This document shows, piece after piece, positions 14,059 through 19,620 of a stretch of DNA of 19,620 bases (position 1 is its first letter; each line of letters begins with the position of its first letter). Made by a program: the position numbers and the translations under genes. The notes under the pieces were generated by a model, which did not search any database, was not told the origin of the DNA, and saw nothing but the letters and a program-made list of their open reading frames with translations. Source of the stretch: Actinomycetota bacterium (GTDB lineage: Bacteria; Actinomycetota; Actinomycetes; Actinomycetales; Microbacteriaceae); assembly GCA_027728145.1 (NCBI GenBank), contig JAQBZV010000003.1, positions 1-19,620 on the forward strand. Reading direction: 5' to 3'.

Positions 14059-15183
14059 CTATTCCGTGGGCCCGAACAGGTCGAAGGCCACTGTCCTGTG
14101 CACTGCTTCGGTGTCACTGGGGTGATACACACCCGCCAAAACATCGCGTTGCAGGCGGGACAGCTCGTGACCGGAGCGATAGGCGCTGCCGCCGACGATG
14201 CGAAGCGCTGTGTCCACGACACTGCGCGCACCCTCCACGCTCTGGTGCTTCATTCCGGAGAGCAACCGGAACCAATGCTCGGGGACCTCCCCGCCCTCAT
14301 CCACCCAGGAGCAATAGGTCTCCAGTTGCGGGGTCAACGCGTCGAGGGCAATCGCCGCGGAGGCCGCCTGCCGTCTGATGTCGGGGTCTTCTGCGAGGGA
14401 GACACCATCCTCCAACGCGCTGACTTTGCCGGTAGCACCGGCAACGGTCAGCTCCAGCGCTCGATCGGCAATACCGGCATACACACTGGAGACCAACAAC
14501 AAGAAGTTCTGGAAGATGGCCACGGTAAACGGGTCCTGATTGGGGCCAGCCGGGAGACGCCTCACAACCCGGGAGTGCTCCACCACCGCCTTGTCCAACT
14601 GGGTGGTGTAACTCTGGGTTGCCCGCATCCCGAGGGTGTCCCAGTCTGGGGTATTGGACCAGCCCTCCTGGTCGCGGGTAATGAAACCGTGAACAATCTC
14701 GTCGCCGAGTCGACCCAGCAGGCTCAACCTCGTCCAGACCGGGGAGAGCGAGACGAAGATCTTCTGCCCGGTATAGGAAAAACCACCCTCCACCTCGGTG
14801 ACGGTGACCAAGGAATCAGAGAGCACCCGGTCATTCCCGCGCTCACTCACACCAAAGGCAAACAGTTCTCCCGCTTCGCCGTCATCAAGAACCCACTGCA
14901 ACTCGTGGTGACCGGCTTTCACCATGTCTCTGGCCACACCCATCCAAGTGAGGTGCATTCCCACCCCGAGGGCCGTGGCCGGTGCGTGGGCTGCCAGCCT
15001 GCGCTGATCCGAAGACATTTGCGACAGCGACCGAGGCTTCAAATAACCGATGTTGCGGAGAGTCTCGAGGTCCTCATGGAAGAACTCGTTGCGCTGGTCA
15101 TAGCCCGGTGCACGGTCTCGAATACCCGCAAGAATCTCGTCGGTCAAGACCGACGAGGCCACTAACCCACCGCGAGCGTTCAC
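14059..15183 (-). CDS. acyl-CoA-dehydrogenase-family flavoprotein
   Basis: This 374-residue protein has the acyl-CoA dehydrogenase fold. The N-terminal helical domain covers about 10-110. The beta domain carries TGQKIFVS (138-145) and TLGMRATQS (183-191), the FAD-contacting region. The C-terminal helical domain contains the FAD/dimer phrase RIVGGSAYRSGHELSRLQRD (328-347). The classical IYEGT motif with the catalytic glutamate is not seen. The C-terminus instead reads RDVLAGVYHPSD, reminiscent of members of the superfamily that act as flavin-dependent monooxygenases (DszC/SfnB-like). The GTG start at 15183 lies 4 bp after the fbpC stop and has no clear RBS, suggesting coupling. The substrate is unknown; the iron operon is its only context. 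Confidence 0.85.
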   Translation of the reverse strand: MNARGGLVASSVLTDEILAGIRDRAPGYDQRNEFFHEDLETLRNIGYLKPRSLSQMSSDQRRLAAHAPATALGVGMHLTWMGVARDMVKAGHHELQWVLDDGEAGELFAFGVSERGNDRVLSDSLVTVTEVEGGFSYTGQKIFVSLSPVWTRLSLLGRLGDEIVHGFITRDQEGWSNTPDWDTLGMRATQSYTTQLDKAVVEHSRVVRRLPAGPNQDPFTVAIFQNFLLLVSSVYAGIADRALELTVAGATGKVSALEDGVSLAEDPDIRRQAASAAIALDALTPQLETYCSWVDEGGEVPEHWFRLLSGMKHQSVEGARSVVDTALRIVGGSAYRSGHELSRLQRDVLAGVYHPSDTEAVHRTVAFDLFGPTE

Positions 15184-15187
15184 GTTT

Positions 15188-16315
15188 CTAGGCTAACGCG
15201 CCTTCTGGTTCCTCCACTGGGAAAACCAAGGCAGGGTGACGCAACGCCAGGTGGAAGTCTTGTCCCACAGAGGGCAAGAACGGTGCGGCAATCCGAGCGC
15301 GGACGCGCTCGGGGTGTCCGGTGAGATCAAATTCCACCAAAGCGTCGTGTCCCGCATAGGACACGCCCTTCACCTGGGCAGCGATTCCCGAGGGTGAGGG
15401 GACGAGCCACTCGGGTCGCACCACCACGCGGACTGTGTCACCGTTCTGTGGCTCCGAACCTTGAGCCGTCGCCGCCACGTCACCGAGAGCACAGATGACG
15501 TGTCCGGTGCAGCCCAAACGATTCTCTGCAGGACCGCAAAAGTCCTTGGCGCCACACTGCTGACAGTTCAGGGCGTCGTCTTTCCAGATTCCCTCCAGCT
15601 CCACGGTGTCGCCCACAAACGACGCCACCCACGGTGTTGCCGGCGATTCATACACTTCGATCGGCGTGCCGACCTGGGCGATCCGCCCGTTCTCCATCAC
15701 GACAACGAGGTCGGCCAAATCGAGTGCTTCTTCGCGATCGTGGGTCACCATGATCGCGGTGGTTTCCTTCTCACGGAGAATACGCGCTACATCGCGCCCC
15801 AGGGAATGACGAAGAACGCTATCCAAGGCTCCAAAAGGCTCATCCAGGAGCAACACATCAGGCGCTGGGGCGAGGGCTCGCGCCAGCGCCACCCGCTGGG
15901 CTTGACCACCGGAGAGCTGCCCTGGCGCACGATCTGTGAACCCGGTCAATCCGATCAGAGAGGCCAACTCCTCCACGCGCTCAGTGCGGCGCCGTCCCTT
16001 GGGAAGCGAGAAACCGATATTGTCTCCGACGCTCAGGTGGGGAAACAGCGACGTTTCCTGGGGGACCCAGCCAATTCCCCGCTGCTCTGGGGGAACACGG
16101 ACCTTGGCTGAAGAGAGTTGGCGTGTTCCCACGGTCACGGTTCCAGAATCGATCGGAACAAGACCGGCAAGCGCCATCAACAAACTGGTCTTGCCACACC
16201 CCGAGGGTCCGAGAATTGCCACCAAGGATCCGGAGGGGACAACGAGGGAGATATCCCGCAGCGCTTGGCGTGAGCCGTAGGAGAGGCTGATGTTGTTGAT
16301 TGTGAGCGTCGTCAC
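15188..16315 (-). CDS. fbpC: ferric iron ABC transporter ATPase with cysteine-rich C-terminus
   Basis: This 375-residue ATPase energises the FbpB permease. The nucleotide domain (1-235) has Walker A GPSGCGKT (36-43), Q-loop VPQE (84-87), signature LSGGQ (134-138), Walker B LLLDEP (155-160) and the switch His192 in VTHDREEA. The C-terminal TOBE-like regulatory region (about 237-375) contains five cysteines: C251, C254, C260, C269 and C275 (spacing 2, 5, 8, 5), which could bind a metal or Fe-S cluster. It is a little longer than the usual 350 residues because of this insert. The GTG start at 16315 overlaps the permease stop by 4 bp with RBS GGAGGAG. The acyl-CoA-dehydrogenase-like gene follows after 4 bp. 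Confidence 0.92.
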   Translation of the reverse strand: MTTLTINNISLSYGSRQALRDISLVVPSGSLVAILGPSGCGKTSLLMALAGLVPIDSGTVTVGTRQLSSAKVRVPPEQRGIGWVPQETSLFPHLSVGDNIGFSLPKGRRRTERVEELASLIGLTGFTDRAPGQLSGGQAQRVALARALAPAPDVLLLDEPFGALDSVLRHSLGRDVARILREKETTAIMVTHDREEALDLADLVVVMENGRIAQVGTPIEVYESPATPWVASFVGDTVELEGIWKDDALNCQQCGAKDFCGPAENRLGCTGHVICALGDVAATAQGSEPQNGDTVRVVVRPEWLVPSPSGIAAQVKGVSYAGHDALVEFDLTGHPERVRARIAAPFLPSVGQDFHLALRHPALVFPVEEPEGALA

Positions 16316-17883
16316 ATCTCCTCCTTCGCTACGGATCGAACTCCCGAGAGAATCATCGCAGGGATTGCTGCGACAACCACGAGAACGGCGGCGTAGGGAG
16401 CTGCTGCCCCGAACTCACCAGCCGCTGTTCTCGACCACAGTTCTGTCGCGAGGGTGCTGGAGCCAAGCGGCCTCAGCAACAGGGTCGCCGGCAGTTCTTT
16501 CATGGTGGTAATGGCCACGAGCAGAGCCCCAATTCCAATTCCCGGCAGGGCCAGAGGAACGGTGACTCTCCGCCAGGCCTGGAAGCGGGATGCGCCGAGG
16601 GTCCTCGCCACGTTGACGAGATCGACGGACACCCCTTCAATGCTGGCGCGCGCTGTTCCCAATGCTTTGGGCATAAACAGCACGGCATAGGCAAACACCA
16701 ACACCACGACGGTTTGATAGAGCGCCGGGATGACGGAGAGGGAGAAAAAGACGAGAGACAATCCCACGACAATTCCCGGGAGGCCATTGGAAAGATAGCC
16801 GGCACCCTCCAGGGTGGGAACCCACTTGTTCGTGTAGCGGGCCGCCAGTGCCGCGAGGGGCAGTGCGAGCAGGAGTGCCACCACCGCCGCCGCCACCGAC
16901 ACACCAATCGTCGTGGTGGTGGCTTGGAGGAGACCTTCGGGGTTCAGAGCACGCAAGGTCGTGGCTTCTGCCAATCGGCCGCCCAACCCGATCAGAGGAA
17001 TCAGCACCCCCACCACGGGGGGCAGAGCCACCACGGCGGTGAGCACTATCCGCGGCCCCGGCGAGAGAGGCTCCTTGGAGGAATGAGTTGCCGTTGTGCG
17101 GGTCAGGGAGCCTCGCGCTCCGCGCTCTGCTGCCACCACAATGACGGCAATCACCACCAGGAGCAGTGCCAGCACCGCAGCTTGGGAGCGATCGAAGCTC
17201 GCCGCGTATGCCTGCTGGACCCCCCAGGTGAGGGTCTGGAATCGGAGCATGGCGACCAAGCCAAAATCACTGAGGGTGTAGAGGAATACCAGGAGCCCGC
17301 CCGCAATGGCAGCGGGTCGAACCTGGGGCCAGGTCACTCTCCAAAACGCCTGAGCGGGACCAAGCCCCAGGGTTCTGGCGACGGCCTCACCCTCTGCGGA
17401 GGTGCCCCGCAAGACAGCGGCAACCGGGAGGGTCACATAGGGAATCGTGACAGCACTCAGGAGTGCCCAACTGGGCCAGAAACCATTCAAGCTAGGCACA
17501 ATCACGAGCCACCCGTAGCAGGCGAGGTAGGAGGGGACCGCGAGAGGTAGCGCCGAAATGAGCAACCAGGTGCGCGCAGCCCCGATGCGCAGACGCGTCA
17601 CAATGGTCGCAATAAGTGTTCCTAATGCAATCGCAGTGGCTGACACGGCGACGCTCAACCCGATGGTGTTTGCCACCAGCTCGCCCACCAGGGGTCGCCC
17701 AAAGATTGCGGTCAATTCTGACGCGGGGACTCCCGAAGCCCGCACCGCGAGATAGACCAGTGGAATGGACACCGTCCCGACGGCCAACACCGCCAAAATC
17801 GTCAGCCAGGCCGGTGGCCTGCTCACGTGAGACACCCCTGCGCTTGGCGCAGGGGTGTGCTCGGAGGTTGTCGTTGTGGGCAC
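16312..17883 (-). CDS. fbpB: ferric iron ABC transporter permease
   Basis: This 523-residue permease has two fused BPD_transp_1 halves, as in FbpB/AfuB, with about twelve membrane segments. Each half carries the EAA loop that docks on the ATPase: EAVARTLGLGPAQAFWRVTWP in the first (about 165-185) and VARTLGASRFQAWRRVTVP in the second (about 425-445). It moves Fe3+ delivered by FbpA across the membrane. The GTG start at 17883 has AAAGG 5 nt upstream and lies 25 bp after the fbpA stop. Codons 9-18 form a perfect hairpin, described separately. Its stop overlaps fbpC by 4 bp. Confidence 0.93.
   Translation of the reverse strand: MPTTTTSEHTPAPSAGVSHVSRPPAWLTILAVLAVGTVSIPLVYLAVRASGVPASELTAIFGRPLVGELVANTIGLSVAVSATAIALGTLIATIVTRLRIGAARTWLLISALPLAVPSYLACYGWLVIVPSLNGFWPSWALLSAVTIPYVTLPVAAVLRGTSAEGEAVARTLGLGPAQAFWRVTWPQVRPAAIAGGLLVFLYTLSDFGLVAMLRFQTLTWGVQQAYAASFDRSQAAVLALLLVVIAVIVVAAERGARGSLTRTTATHSSKEPLSPGPRIVLTAVVALPPVVGVLIPLIGLGGRLAEATTLRALNPEGLLQATTTTIGVSVAAAVVALLLALPLAALAARYTNKWVPTLEGAGYLSNGLPGIVVGLSLVFFSLSVIPALYQTVVVLVFAYAVLFMPKALGTARASIEGVSVDLVNVARTLGASRFQAWRRVTVPLALPGIGIGALLVAITTMKELPATLLLRPLGSSTLATELWSRTAAGEFGAAAPYAAVLVVVAAIPAMILSGVRSVAKEEM
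17832..17858 (-). promoter_or_regulatory. perfect 12-bp stem hairpin at the start of fbpB
   Basis: ACACCCCTGCGC (17832-17843) and GCGCAGGGGTGT (17847-17858) pair completely across a 3-nt loop. The stem begins about 25 nt inside fbpB (codons 9-18) and is GC-rich, so it should be stable in the mRNA. No U-tract follows, so it is not a standard terminator. A position just past fbpA suits a 3' stabiliser of fbpA mRNA or a brake on ribosomes entering fbpB, setting more binding protein than permease. The function is inference; the structure is seen directly. Confidence 0.65.
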
Positions 17884-17908
17884 ACAGGCCTTTCGTAAAC
17901 CGACTGGG

Positions 17909-18997
17909 TTAGAGAATCAACCCATACTTCCTCAGGAGATCCTGGGTCTCCTTCAGAGTAGCGAGGTCGGAGAGGTCAAATCCAGCAATTGCCAGGTCCT
18001 CGAGCGCCGGGAGACCTTCGGGAGCGTCAATTCCTGGCACCAGAGGGTACTCAAAGGTTTGCTCCACGAAATACTGTTGTCCCTCATCTGACACGAAGAA
18101 CCTGATCAGTTCGAGAGCATCCAGATCAAAGCTCTGAGCGTCGAGCAATCCCATCCCCGTGACGTTGACGATGGAGGCTGGGTCACTTTTCTCGGTGAAG
18201 TGGAGCTGCGCGCGCAGGTTCTCGGCTCCGCGCTCAAAGGCCAGCCGGTCCCAGTAGTAGTGGTTGATGAGACCCAGCGGAATTGTTCCCTCGTTCACGG
18301 CCTCCAAAATGGCGCCGTTTCCGTCGAAAATCTGCGGGTCGTTGATGTTGAGACCCGACACCCATTGGTCAGCAGCACTTTCACCCTCAAGAACCCGGTA
18401 GGCGGTGACAAAGGACTGGAAGCTTGCGTTGCCCGGTGCCACCCCGACTTTGCCGGACCACTGAGGCCCCACAATCTCATCAGCGGTGGCGGGGAGATCC
18501 TCAACACTCACTGTCTCGCTGTCATAGACAACGACCCGAGCACGACCGGTGATACCCACCCAGGTGTCGTCATAGGAGGTGAACTCGGGGATCACTCGGT
18601 CAGTGATGTCCGAGGGAAGCTCCGCAAAGAGGCCCTCAAGGCTGAGTGCGCCCAGTGCGCCTGCGTCTTGGGAGAGGAACACCGACGCAGGACTGTCCGC
18701 ACCCTCTTCCAGAAGCTGAGCTGCCAGCTCTGAGCTGCCCGCGTAACGAATGTCTACGGTGATGCCCGTCTGCTCGGTGAACGCATCAATCAGGGGCTGC
18801 ACCAACGTTTCATTGCGACCCGAATACAGGATGACGTAATCATCGGCGACGGGTTCGATGGCCACCTCCTCGACGACCTCTTCCGTGGGGGCCTCCTCCG
18901 GGGCAACCTCAACTTCGGGGGTTGCCGCACACGCACTAAGGACGAAGGCGGAACCGAGGACAAGAGCAACACCACGTAGGCGCGCAGATGTAGGCAT
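17909..18997 (-). CDS. fbpA: ferric iron-binding lipoprotein (FbpA/AfuA family)
   Basis: This 362-residue extracellular solute-binding protein captures Fe3+ for FbpBC. A lipoprotein signal peptide ends in the lipobox LSAC, with Cys23 the lipidated residue. An acidic linker (about 27-53, rich in Glu, Pro and Val) follows before the binding domain. Tyr58 in VILYSGR and the tandem Tyr247-Tyr248 in NHYYW match the iron-coordinating tyrosines of FbpA-type proteins. The ATG at 18997 has a strong RBS AAAGGAG. A DtxR/IdeR box lies 60 bp upstream, so iron repression is expected. It is the first gene of the eight-gene run. Automated annotation may call it a thiamine-type or generic iron binding protein; the tyrosine pair favours ferric iron. 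Confidence 0.93.
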   Translation of the reverse strand: MPTSARLRGVALVLGSAFVLSACAATPEVEVAPEEAPTEEVVEEVAIEPVADDYVILYSGRNETLVQPLIDAFTEQTGITVDIRYAGSSELAAQLLEEGADSPASVFLSQDAGALGALSLEGLFAELPSDITDRVIPEFTSYDDTWVGITGRARVVVYDSETVSVEDLPATADEIVGPQWSGKVGVAPGNASFQSFVTAYRVLEGESAADQWVSGLNINDPQIFDGNGAILEAVNEGTIPLGLINHYYWDRLAFERGAENLRAQLHFTEKSDPASIVNVTGMGLLDAQSFDLDALELIRFFVSDEGQQYFVEQTFEYPLVPGIDAPEGLPALEDLAIAGFDLSDLATLKETQDLLRKYGLIL

Positions 18998-19057
18998 TTT
19001 TCTCCTTTAAGAGACGACGAGGCGATGGACATTCACTGCCTCAGGTGAGCAATAAAG

Positions 19058-19076
19058 TTAGGTTAGCCTAACTTAA
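19058..19076 (-). promoter_or_regulatory. DtxR/IdeR iron box upstream of fbpA
   Basis: The 19 bases TTAGGTTAGCCTAACTTAA match the DtxR/IdeR consensus TTAGGTTAGCCTAACCTAA at 18 of 19 positions. Flanking arms AAGTTAGG (19055-19062) and CCTAACTT (19067-19074) form an 8-bp dyad. It lies 60 bp upstream of the fbpA ATG and about 25 bp after the rocD stop. Minus-strand TANNNT-like hexamers such as TAACTT or TAAGTT overlap the box, so a bound repressor would block the promoter when iron is plentiful. The exact -10 cannot be fixed. Confidence 0.92.
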
Positions 19077-19100
19077 CTCCAGAGGGAAGAGGTGGAGCAA

Positions 19101-19620
19101 TTATTTGGCTGAGAGTTCCCGGAGAACATTCTCCAGCTGGTCAAGTCCCCAGTCGAGATCGCGCTTCGACACCACTATCGGTGGCGCCAGGCGAATCGTG
19201 GACCCGTGGGTGTCTTTGGCCAGAACGCCCTTGGCCATCAGGGCCTCACACACCTCGCGACCAGTCGCGAGCTTCGGGTCGATATCGATTCCCGCCCACA
19301 GACCCACGCCGCGAACGGCAAGAACACCCTTGCCCACCAGCTTCTTGAGGCGTCTGTGGAGGTGTTTGCCTAAGCGCTCGGAGCGCTTTTGCATATCCCC
19401 TTTAGCCAGCATCCGAACCACCGCAAGTCCCACGGCCGCGGCAAGGGGGTTCCCCCCAAAGGTTGAGCCGTGTTGGCCGGGCTTCAAAACACCCATGACG
19501 TCGGCGGTGCCGACGACGGCGCTGACCGGAACAATTCCGCCGCCCAACGCTTTGCCGAGGATGACCATGTCAGGCATGACTTTCTCGTTCTGGCACTGAA
19601 GCGTCGCTCCGGTGCGACCA
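19101..19620 (-). CDS. rocD: ornithine aminotransferase, C-terminal part (cut by window end)
   Basis: The frame enters at the window edge with GRTGATLQCQNEKVMPDM and runs to a TAA at 19101, about 173 residues of C-terminal sequence from a class III aminotransferase. The PLP lysine lies in LGKALGGG, followed by the phosphate-contact motif GQHGSTFGGNPLAAAV, then the small domain with VRGVGLWAGIDID and a late STIRLAPPIVV. This pattern fits ornithine-oxo-acid transaminase (RocD), which converts ornithine to glutamate semialdehyde. Acetylornithine aminotransferase is the main alternative. The 5' part is outside the window. It lies directly upstream of the iron box and fbpA with no visible terminator between. 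Confidence 0.85.
   Translation of the reverse strand, partial: GRTGATLQCQNEKVMPDMVILGKALGGGIVPVSAVVGTADVMGVLKPGQHGSTFGGNPLAAAVGLAVVRMLAKGDMQKRSERLGKHLHRRLKKLVGKGVLAVRGVGLWAGIDIDPKLATGREVCEALMAKGVLAKDTHGSTIRLAPPIVVSKRDLDWGLDQLENVLRELSAK

Noticed and set aside
13984..15165. Long plus-strand open frame (393 residues) opposite the acyl-CoA-dehydrogenase-like gene
   Set aside because: It is antisense to a clear flavoprotein gene, with no motif and no ribosome binding site of note.
15185..15200. GTTAGCCTA core resembling half of a DtxR/IdeR box between fbpC and the flavoprotein gene
   Set aside because: Only nine contiguous bases match and the flanks disagree with the consensus. The bases are the last codons and stop of fbpC.

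Overview
The window looks like a chromosomal segment of a high-GC Gram-positive bacterium (Actinomycetota), probably a small, gene-dense Microbacteriaceae-type genome. This rests on moderately high GC, many GTG starts, very short or overlapping gene junctions, a near-consensus DtxR/IdeR iron box, an LytR-CpsA-Psr protein, and a pheA-serS-HAD-tRNA-Ser order that I associate with actinobacteria. The family placement is inference; no 16S rRNA gene is present.

Layout. (1) 54-1472, minus strand: tRNA-Arg(ACG) and a gene fusing an N-terminal GNAT acetyltransferase domain to a C-terminal AAA+ ATPase. (2) 1728-4137, plus strand: an SbtA-type bicarbonate transporter gene broken by a single extra base, its PII-like partner SbtB, a PsiE-family membrane protein and an unrecognised small membrane protein. 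(3) 4160-8730, minus strand: pheA, serS and a HAD phosphatase, then tRNA-Ser(TGA), an LCP cell-wall ligase and tRNA-Ser(GCT). (4) 8812-10278, plus strand: a MalY/PatB-type C-S lyase and a small YidJ-like GNAT protein. (5) 10275-18997, minus strand: eight tightly packed genes. (6) 19101-end, minus strand: the C-terminal part of an ornithine aminotransferase.

The most coherent unit is region 5. An 18/19 match to the DtxR/IdeR consensus lies 60 bp upstream of fbpA. It is followed by a ferric-iron ABC transporter (fbpA, fbpB, fbpC), an acyl-CoA-dehydrogenase-like flavoprotein, a monoacylglycerol-lipase-like hydrolase, a lipoate-protein-ligase-like protein, and a FecCD/HmuV-type permease and ATPase. 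Most junctions are 4-bp overlaps or gaps of 4-9 bp, so the whole run is probably one iron-repressed transcript joining two iron-source importers with three enzymes of unclear role. Two details stand out: a five-cysteine cluster in the regulatory C-terminus of FbpC, and a perfect 12-bp stem hairpin inside the first codons of fbpB.

No CRISPR array, insertion sequence, phage gene or rRNA was seen, and there is no gene-free stretch over 300 bp. The largest gap (about 255 bp, 1473-1727) is the divergent region between the GNAT-AAA gene and sbtA.
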